Made by a program: the position numbers and the translations under genes. DNA of 64,000 nt from NCBI GenBank assembly GCA_937949995.1, contig CALFEO010000001.1, positions 10,528 to 74,527 on the forward strand, in the 5' to 3' direction. The notes under the pieces are model-generated. The model did no database searches, was not told where the DNA came from, and saw nothing but the letters and a program-made list of their open reading frames with translations. This document shows, piece by piece, positions 8,452 through 15,539 of the stretch (positions within the stretch are counted from its first letter, which is position 1; every line of letters begins with the position of its first letter). The DNA comes from an uncultured bacterium. GTDB lineage: Bacteria > Patescibacteriota > Patescibacteriia > 2-12-FULL-60-25.

Positions 8452-9648
8452 TTAAAGAGTTTTGCTTGTAGTTTGTTTGCCGAGGGTTGCCGGGATGTCG
8501 AGCTCTTCGCCGTTGCGCCAAACTCTAAGTGTAACATTGGCGCCCGGTACAAATTGCAAAATAATATCCCCAAGATCCAAACTCTCATCTATTATATCAC
8601 GATCCACTTGCAAAATCACGTCGCCCGCTTTCAAACCCGCAACAGCCCCAGCTCCTCCGGGAACAATCGCCGGTAAATTCGCGTCCGTGGAAGACAACCA
8701 AACACCTTTTTCCGGCAACTTGAGATTGGCATCAAGAGAACGTACCAACGATACGTTAACACCTCTGACTCCCAAAGAAGCATGTTCGATTTTTTGATTG
8801 GCCATCAAACTCTGCAACGATCCTGAAACAATGGCTCCCGAAATCACTTTTAATCTATCGCCCTCTCCCGATTCAATTAAACCCACCAATGCACCGCTGG
8901 CATCCCAAACCGGAGCACCGGCTTCGAATCTCTCTATTTGCCCGATGGCTGTTATTCTGCGGGCAACCTCATCAGACGATACCGCTTCTCCGGAAACAAC
9001 AGCCCTGGTTGATGCTATGACGGATGGGATAAATTGCATGGGCCCAACTTCAAGCCATACTCCGACTCCGGATCTTCCGGACAAAGGCTTGGCAAACGAA
9101 GCCACGGAAACATTTGAGGAATTTATTTTTAAAAATACTACATCGGTAGCCGAATCCAAAATCACTTGTTCGACTTTATTCATTTTTGCCTCATGCCAAA
9201 TATATAAATTTGAATTCAAAACGGGCTTTACCGCCTCATGCGCCGTCACAAACCAACCATCCGAAGTCATGGCCACCGCTCCGGCCGCCGCATCATCCTC
9301 GGTCAAAGTTAAAACCGTGGATTTTGGTTTTTGCGCGTAAATAACACCCACTGTTGATTGACGATCCAATAAAGACTTGGGCGCCAGTCTGGGCGAGCCG
9401 TCGAGCATGGTCAACGGAACCAACTTTATGGTGGTTGAAGCAGTCTCTTGATCATCGGCGATACCCGATCCCGTACCGGACGCCATACCATTGGCATATT
9501 CGGTCAGTTCCTTATAATCCGTCAAAATCTTATTGGCCGATTTATCCGCAGCCACCCATCCCGAAAACCCGCCGGCGAAAATCGATAAAAAAACTTGCCC
9601 CGTTATTATCAAGGCAATTATCAAACTTTTTCTTACATTGGCTTTCAT
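8452..9648 (-). CDS. HtrA-like trypsin-fold protein with PDZ domain, apparently catalytically inactive
   Basis: A 398-residue membrane-anchored protein (N-terminal helix about 9-32) with a trypsin-like domain and a C-terminal PDZ domain (about 300-385: GVWLSS, AGLKAGDVILQVDRDIID). The HtrA landmarks are visible: His137 in GWFVTAHEAV and Asp169 in SATDVVFLKI. The position of the nucleophile (GNSGGP in active HtrA) reads EAGAPVWDASGALVGL, with Ala243 in place of Ser. It therefore probably binds unfolded or surface proteins without cutting them, or uses another residue. This is inference from the alignment by eye. Its -10-like TATATT lies 15 bases before the start and no SD is seen. Confidence 0.8.
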   Translation of the reverse strand: MKANVRKSLIIALIITGQVFLSIFAGGFSGWVAADKSANKILTDYKELTEYANGMASGTGSGIADDQETASTTIKLVPLTMLDGSPRLAPKSLLDRQSTVGVIYAQKPKSTVLTLTEDDAAAGAVAMTSDGWFVTAHEAVKPVLNSNLYIWHEAKMNKVEQVILDSATDVVFLKINSSNVSVASFAKPLSGRSGVGVWLEVGPMQFIPSVIASTRAVVSGEAVSSDEVARRITAIGQIERFEAGAPVWDASGALVGLIESGEGDRLKVISGAIVSGSLQSLMANQKIEHASLGVRGVNVSLVRSLDANLKLPEKGVWLSSTDANLPAIVPGGAGAVAGLKAGDVILQVDRDIIDESLDLGDIILQFVPGANVTLRVWRNGEELDIPATLGKQTTSKTL

Positions 9649-9705
9649 ATTTTATACGCAAACAATATAACAACTTCACGGTCATTATTCAAGCCGCGTG
9701 CAAAA

Positions 9706-10467
9706 TTACAACCATCTTGATGTTGTTAATATTGCGCCCAGCAAAACAATCGCCGTAACACCCTCCAGCCAAGCTTGCTTTTTTACAGGTAACGGATGGT
9801 ATAAATATCGTCTCAAACGCAACATGAAACTGAATAAAAGCATGGCTATTGCGCCCTGCGCAAACATGGATAAAGGCAACATGGCTCCCAATAATCCCAA
9901 ATGCAATCCCGTAACAAAGCCTATCAGCATCCATCTTTGATTCTGTTCTTTGGTTGCCTCCGGATGTCCGGTTGTACGAAACAATATCAATCCCAATACG
10001 GCCATTATTACAACGTGAATCCAAAAAGGAGTATGCACGAATGTCATCAAACCGGCCGAAGTCGCCGCTATGTAATAAATAATAAAAGGCACGTAAGCGA
10101 TATTAACTCTGGACAGCCCATGCACGGGATATCTGGGCGGAGCAAAAGCCAATAAAAATAAAAGTTCCAACGAAAGATAAGTTCCAACTCCCGCCAAAAC
10201 CATAATCGCGGTTACTTGCAAACTCCCTTCGGCCAGCAATAAAGCGAAAACCAAAGCCAAAATAAAAATCAAAGTCGGAAGCATTTTTTCCAGCAAATCT
10301 TTATAGCCGACTCTTCCGCGCGCCATCCAAAAAGATGCCAGCGGCAACAACACCGCTCCCATCAAGGCTATCCAAGGATATTGAAACGGATAACGAATCT
10401 GCAGCCAAAAACCAAAAACAATCGCTGTCGAGCAAATAAAAGGCAGTAAACGATAAAAAAACATCAT
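9706..10467 (-). CDS. Polytopic membrane protein of unknown function
   Basis: Not recognised. From the ATG at 10467 (MMFFYRLLPF) the product is 253 residues with about eight hydrophobic segments, short loops and a basic C-terminal tail after LRLRRYLYHP. The start codons at 10464-10467 overlap the TGA stop of the upstream gene, so the two are translationally coupled and probably work together. The longer frame to 10557 would run deep inside that upstream gene and is rejected. No catalytic motif is visible. Confidence 0.7.
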   Translation of the reverse strand: MMFFYRLLPFICSTAIVFGFWLQIRYPFQYPWIALMGAVLLPLASFWMARGRVGYKDLLEKMLPTLIFILALVFALLLAEGSLQVTAIMVLAGVGTYLSLELLFLLAFAPPRYPVHGLSRVNIAYVPFIIYYIAATSAGLMTFVHTPFWIHVVIMAVLGLILFRTTGHPEATKEQNQRWMLIGFVTGLHLGLLGAMLPLSMFAQGAIAMLLFSFMLRLRRYLYHPLPVKKQAWLEGVTAIVLLGAILTTSRWL

Positions 10468-11360
10468 GGCTGAAGCGGGCCGATTAATAATCTGATACTG
10501 GTGTCGGATACTATGGCATCCTGAATTCCGTATCCGTTGGATAAAACTATTTTCCATGTCCCCATATCTCTTTCAAAAAAATAGCCGATCATTTGCATGG
10601 ATAAATTACCGGGCATGGGCAAATCCCCTATCTTTGCGTCCTTGATTTCCAAAACCACAGTTCCGTCATTATGCAGTACGGGAATCATTTTTGCCAATAT
10701 TTGCGCTTGAAAAATCTCTTTCCAGGTAATATAAAAATACATTTCAATCTCATCCGGTAAAAAAACCACTTGCGCTATTTCGGCTTTATACTCCGGACTG
10801 CGCAAACCCTGATGCACAACTCCTTGCAATAAAGCTGTAAAATCATTTTCACTTATATCCAATTCGATCGGTATTTGACCGTCTAAACTTTTCTCTTGCA
10901 ATTTATTGGTTAAATTATTTCTAAATTGATCCCAATCCTGCGGTTGCGCGATTACCATCCTGGTCGGTTCCGGCGCATCATACGCATTGGCGAAAATCGG
11001 CAAAGCCAATAATCCGGATTTTAATAAGAAAAACAAAATAATCAAAAGAAACACTAAAAATGTGGCCAGTGCCAAAATTCCGCTGCTAAAAACATCTCCC
11101 CAAATAATTCTCGCCGGCTTTATCACCTTTTCCGGCACGGGCTTAACCTCCGGCACAAGCAAAGGAGCCGCATTCTGTTGCCGGGTCGGTTGCTTGGCAT
11201 CCGAACCTCCGGCTATCGATCCGGCTGTTACCGGAGGAGGCGTACCCTGCGGTAAAGGCGGTATTGGCGCAATCTTCGCCGTCGGAACTTTATTCACCGT
11301 CGGAACACTCGGCGCCGACTCTGAATTTTTCACTTCAATTTTTTCTTCTTCATTTGACAT
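10464..11360 (-). CDS. Single-pass membrane protein with Pro-rich cytoplasmic tail and extracytoplasmic domain
   Basis: Not firmly recognised. The 298-residue product has a Pro/Ala/Val-rich disordered N-terminal tail (about 1-85), one transmembrane helix (about 92-118, GILALATFLVFLLIILFFLL) and a folded outside domain of about 170 residues (IPIELDISENDFTALLQG, VFLPDEIEMYFYITW, VVLEIKDAKIGDLPMP). The layout and the DISENDFTALL phrase are reminiscent of the YpmS/DUF2140 family of Firmicutes, a weak similarity judged by eye. It overlaps the downstream membrane gene by an ATGA-type junction. The TGA stop here is one reason to assume the standard code. Confidence 0.7.
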   Translation of the reverse strand: MSNEEEKIEVKNSESAPSVPTVNKVPTAKIAPIPPLPQGTPPPVTAGSIAGGSDAKQPTRQQNAAPLLVPEVKPVPEKVIKPARIIWGDVFSSGILALATFLVFLLIILFFLLKSGLLALPIFANAYDAPEPTRMVIAQPQDWDQFRNNLTNKLQEKSLDGQIPIELDISENDFTALLQGVVHQGLRSPEYKAEIAQVVFLPDEIEMYFYITWKEIFQAQILAKMIPVLHNDGTVVLEIKDAKIGDLPMPGNLSMQMIGYFFERDMGTWKIVLSNGYGIQDAIVSDTSIRLLIGPLQP

Positions 11361-11705
11361 AATTTGCTTTATTCATACAAACACCTTCTGACTATCTGCA
11401 TTCGACGTCAAACGTCGAATGTCAAACGTTAAACGAAACCAACCCCTCTACCAACTTTCGACGACCTGCACCACAGAAACCAAGTGAATTGCGAGGTTCG
11501 ACATTTAACGCTCCTTTGCTGACCCACTTCGCTGACCCACTTCGCTGAAGCTACGAGGGTCACGAAGCTTCGAGGGTCACGAAGCTACGAGGGTCACGAA
11601 GCTTCGGAGCGCTGACGTTCGACGTTTGACGTTCATTGTTCGTAGTTCGTAGTTCGTGGTTCGCAGTTCGACATTAGACGTTCGACGTTCGACGTTAGAC
11701 GTTAA
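11361..11705. repeat. Dense family E repeats (gacgttcgacgtttgacgtt) and tandem cttcgctgacccac / gagggtcacgaagct
   Basis: The gap is almost entirely repeats: family E units at 11400-11470, 11500-11515 and 11610-11705, with between them tandem copies of gacccacttcgct followed by inverted gagggtcacgaagct. Gttcgtagttcgtagttcg units precede the last family E block. No gene is seen. Confidence 0.8.
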
Positions 11706-12717
11706 CTTCCCTATACGCCCTGGCTTCTTTTATAACAACCATTAAAGCTGTGGCAAAGGGGATAGCCAATAAAGCTCCCGCAATGCCAAACAAACGTGCG
11801 CCCACCAACATGGAAATGATGCTGATTAAAGGATTTAAACCAACGGCTTTTTGCATGATTTTGGGAACGATGATGTGATTCTCGGCTTGCTGAATCACAA
11901 TCAATGCCCCCAAAACCAAAAACCCCTGCAAAGGAGACTGCGTAAAAGCTACAAAAATAATCGGCACACTGCTCAAAATCGGACCCAGATACGGTATAAA
12001 TTCCAACAATCCCGCAAAAATCGCAAAAACCAATGCCCCTTCAACTCTAAACAAACTCAAAACAATAAAAACCATGACCCCGATAAGTAAACTCAACACC
12101 GCCTGCCCCGCAAACCAACGGCTCATTTGTTGCTGTAATTCATCAACCAAATGCAAAGCGAATTTTTGATGTTTTTTCGGAACCCAATCATTAACCAAAG
12201 TCAAAGCTTTTTTATCTTGAGCCACCAAATAATAAGTTATAACCAAAACTATGACCAAAGCGGCTATGCTTCCAAAAATTCCGGTCAAAGTCTTCATCAA
12301 ACCGGTCACCGTTTCCGCAACTTGCGCCTGTATCGAAGCAAGGCCGTTATCGGGCAGTAAATCGTATTCTGCGGTAATATCTTTAATCCCCGTCATGGCA
12401 TCCTGCACGGATTCCCATCTGGCACCGAATATGGGCCCCAATTTTAACGCCTGATCAATCAAAGTCGGCACCATAAGCATAATGGTTAACACCAACAATC
12501 CGATTCCAACAATATAAGCAAAAATAACGGTCAAACCTCTTGGAATATGATATTCATGAGCCCAATCCGCCAAAGGCTGAATCAAAGATGCCAAAAATAA
12601 TGCCGCCGCAATAATAAAAATAACCTGCCAAGCATGCCACAATAAAAACACCCCGGCCAAAACAGCCAGTATTTTTAACAAAGTACCCACCGTAACATTT
12701 ATCTGGATTTGTTGCAT
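11695..12717 (-). CDS. AI-2E family / PerM-type transporter
   Basis: A 340-residue polytopic membrane protein from the ATG at 12717 (MQQIQINVTVGTLLKIL). The family features are present: a paired N-terminal hairpin, a central amphipathic soluble stretch (about 125-190), and the conserved block GLLEFIPYLGPILSSVPIIFVAF (about 250-270) followed by HIIVPKIMQKAVGLNPL and a Gly-rich last helix. Members of this family have been described as AI-2 exporters or ion/solute permeases; substrate cannot be told from sequence. The 13-codon N-terminal extension to 12756 is unlikely because it has no hydrophobic or SD support. Confidence 0.85.
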   Translation of the reverse strand: MQQIQINVTVGTLLKILAVLAGVFLLWHAWQVIFIIAAALFLASLIQPLADWAHEYHIPRGLTVIFAYIVGIGLLVLTIMLMVPTLIDQALKLGPIFGARWESVQDAMTGIKDITAEYDLLPDNGLASIQAQVAETVTGLMKTLTGIFGSIAALVIVLVITYYLVAQDKKALTLVNDWVPKKHQKFALHLVDELQQQMSRWFAGQAVLSLLIGVMVFIVLSLFRVEGALVFAIFAGLLEFIPYLGPILSSVPIIFVAFTQSPLQGFLVLGALIVIQQAENHIIVPKIMQKAVGLNPLISIISMLVGARLFGIAGALLAIPFATALMVVIKEARAYREVNV

Positions 12718-12759
12718 ACAAATGTTAACCACCTTAATGCCATCATTATAACACAACGA

Positions 12760-13010
12760 TCAGCCAACATGAACGGCTTAATGAGGTCTATCAAGTTAAT
12801 AACGTTCATAAAGTTTATAACGAGTTTAGCAGTTACGGCGGATCCTCCCAACCTCCTTACTAAGGAGGTGCTCCGTGTAAGCTATTCCAGTTCCCAGATC
12901 CTAGTTCCTAGTTCCAAATTCGTAGTTCGTGGTTCGTGATTAGACGTTCGCAGTTCGTAGTTCGTGGTTCGACATTCGACATTCGACGTTCGCCGTTCGA
13001 CGTTAACTGT
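12760..13010. repeat. Mixed repeats: ataacg units, cctccttactaaggagg palindrome, ttcgtagttcgtggttcg and family E
   Basis: In order: gttaataacgttcataaag units, the hairpin acctccttactaaggaggt (about 12847-12869), ttcccagatcctagttcctagttcc units, then gttcgtggttcg and gacattcgacgttcg tandems to 13010. No gene is seen. Confidence 0.75.
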
Positions 13011-13033
13011 TTGAGATTCATCGGTTTTTAGTT

Positions 13034-13039
13034 TATAGT
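13034..13039 (+). promoter_or_regulatory. -10 box of smpB, leaderless-type
   Basis: TATAGT ends seven bases before the smpB ATG, so the transcript start would fall on or next to the start codon. No SD is present. Confidence 0.5.
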
Positions 13040-13046
13040 ACGTCTC

Positions 13047-13499
13047 ATGCCCGTTTTAGCCGTAAATCGTAAAGCAAAGTTTGAATATGAATGCCTCGAT
13101 ACTTACGAGGCGGGCTTGGAATTGACCGGCCAAGAAGTCAAATCCATTCGCGATGGAGGAGCTAAAATCGACACCGGTCATATTATAGTTCGCAAAAACG
13201 AATTATGGCTTATTGGAGCCAATATTGCACCATACAAAAGAGCTTCCACTCTCAAAGATTATGATCCGCAAAGATCCCGCCGGCTGTTATTGCATAATAA
13301 ACAAATTAAACAATTAATGGGTAAATTAAGCGAAAAAGGCTTGACAGCCATACCCGTTTCCCTATATACTCGCGGTAATCGCATCAAGCTCGAACTATGG
13401 CTGGCGCGAGGCAAGAAGGCCTTTGAAAAACGACAGCAAATAAAAGAACGCGACATAAACCGCGAAACCAAGCGGATTCTCCGCGATCACGATTATTAA
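13047..13499 (+). CDS. smpB: SsrA-binding protein SmpB
   Basis: Partner of tmRNA in rescuing stalled ribosomes. The 150-residue product is of normal length and carries the family landmarks: AVNRKAKFEYECLDTYEAGLELTGQEVKSIRDG at the N-terminus, HIIVRKNELWLIGANIAPYK, the RSRRLLLHNKQI helix, and a basic C-terminal tail (GKKAFEKRQQIKERDINRETKR) that fills the mRNA channel of a stalled ribosome. The tmRNA gene follows 140 bases downstream, with only a family A palindrome between them, which is a classic smpB-ssrA pairing. Confidence 0.97.
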   Translation: MPVLAVNRKAKFEYECLDTYEAGLELTGQEVKSIRDGGAKIDTGHIIVRKNELWLIGANIAPYKRASTLKDYDPQRSRRLLLHNKQIKQLMGKLSEKGLTAIPVSLYTRGNRIKLELWLARGKKAFEKRQQIKERDINRETKRILRDHDY

Positions 13500-13504
13500 C
13501 GTCA

Positions 13505-13632
13505 AACCAAGATAAAAGTTCGTCAAGACTAAAGTTTATCTCACCAAGTAACAAGTTCATCAAGTTCAAAGTTCATCAAGAGTAACTTTAGCATCTCTTG
13601 ATTAACTTGTTACTTTAAACTTGATGAACTTA
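13505..13632. repeat. Family A palindrome
   Basis: Tandem gttcatcaag/cttgatgaact units forming a long imperfect inverted repeat between smpB and the tmRNA gene. Confidence 0.8.
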
Positions 13633-13637
13633 TTTTC

Positions 13638-14028
13638 GGGGATGCCGAGCTTCGACGGTGCGTTTCAACTTATTTTGCAGGCCGAGCCGATGCAACTCGT
13701 TAAACTGCGTCAAAAACGATAATTGCCAACATCGTAGAAAAGGCTAAAGCCGCCATCGCCAACGCGATGCGCGCGCCGCAAGCTGTACCGGTTCTCGCTT
13801 AAGACAACCGGCGATCCCTATATTGAGCCCGTCATTATAGTGCGTATCGTCATATCACGGGCTAAGGTTTACGCAGCGGTGCAAACGTAAACACAAAAAG
13901 GCATGCACCAACAGCCATCGCAACTCGCTTGCTCCAAGCGATTGCTGTATATTTGAGCAAGCCAAGCCTGTGACGATGAATAAGCGGTTCGTATCCGGAC
14001 AGGGGTGCAACTCCCCTCATCTCCACCA
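13638..14028 (+). ncRNA. ssrA: tmRNA (SsrA RNA)
   Basis: Rescues stalled ribosomes by acting as tRNA-Ala then as a short mRNA. The 5' end ggggatg pairs with 3' catctcc next to an encoded ACCA, forming the tRNA-like acceptor stem. The 5' block GGGGATGCCGAGCTTCGACGG and 3' block aggggtgcaactcccct match the known tRNA-like domain. A tag frame can be read from a GCC AAC resume site at 13725 to a TAA at 13800-13802: 25 residues beginning ANIVEK and ending PQAVPVLA. That is long, and the end differs from the usual LAA. Total length 391 nt is normal. A pairing region (catcgtcatatcacggg, gcgtatcg) suggests pseudoknots between tag and 3' end, not resolved here. Confidence 0.9.
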
Positions 14029-14032
14029 ACAT

Positions 14033-14128
14033 AATAAGATTAAAGTTTATCAAGTTTAAAGTTTATCAAGAGAAGCTTAAATTGCTCTTGATGAACTAAC
14101 GAAAAACTTGTAACTTTAATCTTGTAAC
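14033..14128. repeat. Family A palindrome
   Basis: aagtttatcaag ... cttaaattgctcttgatgaac units fill the gap between the tmRNA gene and infC. Confidence 0.75.
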
Positions 14129-14140
14129 TCAAAGTATTAA

Positions 14141-14698
14141 ATGCGCATTCATTATAAACGTCGTCGAACAATACATAAATTCGACCAAATAAAATACCGG
14201 TACAACGATAAAATTCGGGTGCCGGAAGTTCGAGTTGTTGATGACGAAGGCACCCCTCGGGGCGTCATGCCCATCAAAGAAGCTTTGGCCTTGGCCGAAG
14301 AACGCGGTATGGATTTGGTCGAAGTATCACCCAAGGCCGAACCTCCGGTTTGCAAACTCCTTGACTACGGCGCGTTCAAATACCAAAAAGAAAAAGAGCT
14401 TAAACAGCAAAAAGCCCACGCTCGCAAAGTCGAAGTCAAAGGCATCAGATTATCGGTAAAAATCGGCGTCGGCGATTTGGAGATTCGCAAAAAACAAGCT
14501 CTCAAATTTTTGGAAGAAGGTCAAAAATTGAAAATCGAAATCATTCTCCGCGGACGCGAAAAAGCCCATGGCGACATAGCTCTGCAGAAAATTCAAGAGT
14601 TCATAGCGCAAATAGCCGAGCACTACGAGCTCTTCACGGAGCAACCTCCCAAGCGTCAAGGCGGAAACGTCTCGGCCATAATCGGCAGAAAATCTTAA
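14141..14698 (+). CDS. infC: Translation initiation factor IF-3
   Basis: 185 residues, binds the 30S subunit and polices start-codon choice. The N-domain signature (RYNDKIRVPEVRVVDDEG, GVMPIKEALALAEERGMDLVEVSPKAEPPVCKLLDYG) is followed by the basic linker and the C-domain (EVKGIRLSVKIGVGDLEIRKKQALKFLEEGQKLKIEIILRGREK). An N-terminal extension of about 20 residues is rich in Arg/Lys. Here the start is a plain ATG, not the rare AUU/AUC used for autoregulation in many bacteria. It heads the conserved infC-rpmI-rplT order. No SD. Confidence 0.96.
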   Translation: MRIHYKRRRTIHKFDQIKYRYNDKIRVPEVRVVDDEGTPRGVMPIKEALALAEERGMDLVEVSPKAEPPVCKLLDYGAFKYQKEKELKQQKAHARKVEVKGIRLSVKIGVGDLEIRKKQALKFLEEGQKLKIEIILRGREKAHGDIALQKIQEFIAQIAEHYELFTEQPPKRQGGNVSAIIGRKS

Positions 14699-14729
14699 TA
14701 ACTTAATTCAGCTCCCAGTCTCTGGCCCC

Positions 14730-14778
14730 TAGCCCTTTTCAAGCTAGCGGCTAGCAGCTAGCGGCTAGCAGCTAAATA
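14730..14778. repeat. Family D tandem (agctagcggctagcagctag)
   Basis: Five near-copies of a 10-base agctagcggc unit directly before the rpmI start. It may place the L35 start next to a hairpin-forming 5' region. Confidence 0.75.
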
Positions 14779-14779
14779 T

Positions 14780-14980
14780 ATGTCAGGCAAAATGAAAACT
14801 CACAAAATGGTCAGCAAACGCATACGTACCACCAAAACCGGCAAATTACTTAAACGCGCGGGCGGCCAAGATCATTTTAACGGTCGTGAATCCGGCAATA
14901 CCACTCGCGGTAAACGCTCGGACAAAACCATAGCCAAAGTATTTACCCGAACGGTCAAAACCTTGGCTCGCGTCAAATAA
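14780..14980 (+). CDS. rpmI: Ribosomal protein bL35
   Basis: 66 residues, the normal length. Very basic, with the L35 signature MKTHKMVSKRIRTTKTGKLLKR near the N-terminus and the RGKRSDKTIAKVFTRTVK tail. It sits between infC and rplT as in most bacteria. A second in-frame ATG four codons in (MKTHK) could also be used, but relatives carry a few residues before it. Confidence 0.95.
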   Translation: MSGKMKTHKMVSKRIRTTKTGKLLKRAGGQDHFNGRESGNTTRGKRSDKTIAKVFTRTVKTLARVK

Positions 14981-15039
14981 TGCCGATTGCATTTCACGAC
15001 AAATCTAAATAATCATTTTATCTATTACACTAACCCAGT

Positions 15040-15378
15040 ATGCCCAGAGTAAAACGCGGTACGCATCATATTAAACGCCGCAAAAATATTCTCGCCCGCA
15101 CCAAAGGAATGATGTGGGGAAGAAAGTCCAAAATCGCCGAAGCCAAAGTCGCTTCCACCAAAGCCGGCTTGCACGCTTTCACGGATCGCAAACTCAAAAA
15201 ACGCGTCAACAGCGGATTGCAAAATATTCGCATCAATGCGGCCGCGAGATTGCTTGATACTTCATACAGCAAATTAATCGGCCAAATGAAGAAAAAGAAC
15301 ATTAAACTCAATCGCCGTGTTTTGGCTCAAATAGCCGATAAATATCCCGTTGTTTTTGAAAAAATAGCCAAAGTCTAA
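15040..15378 (+). CDS. rplT: Ribosomal protein bL20
   Basis: 112 residues, early assembly protein of the 50S subunit. The signature MPRVKRGTHHIKRRKNILARTKGMMWGRKS matches L20 (canonical GF/YRG-RSKLFRxA is changed to MMWGRKSK here). The C-terminal helical domain (RINAAARLLDTSYSKLIGQMKKKNIKLNRRVLAQIA) binds 23S rRNA. It is followed 20 bases later by a strong terminator, so infC-rpmI-rplT is one unit. Confidence 0.95.
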   Translation: MPRVKRGTHHIKRRKNILARTKGMMWGRKSKIAEAKVASTKAGLHAFTDRKLKKRVNSGLQNIRINAAARLLDTSYSKLIGQMKKKNIKLNRRVLAQIADKYPVVFEKIAKV

Positions 15379-15399
15379 AAATATCCACATAAATGATAA

Positions 15400-15428
15400 A
15401 AATCCGCTCCGATGCGGATTTTTTTGTG
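15400..15428 (+). terminator. Rho-independent terminator after rplT
   Basis: AAATCCGC, loop TCCGAT, GCGGATTT, then a T-run. Confidence 0.9.
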
Positions 15429-15539
15429 CTATAATAACATCAATCATCAACAACCAAATCACAATCACCAAAACAATCAATAACCATTTTTATATTTTAA
15501 TCGGTTATTGAAATTTGCTGATTGGTTATTTATATATTT

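Noticed and set aside
8291..8521. N-terminal extension of the Wzz-like protein
   Set aside because: It consists of translated family B repeat and overlaps the protease-like gene.
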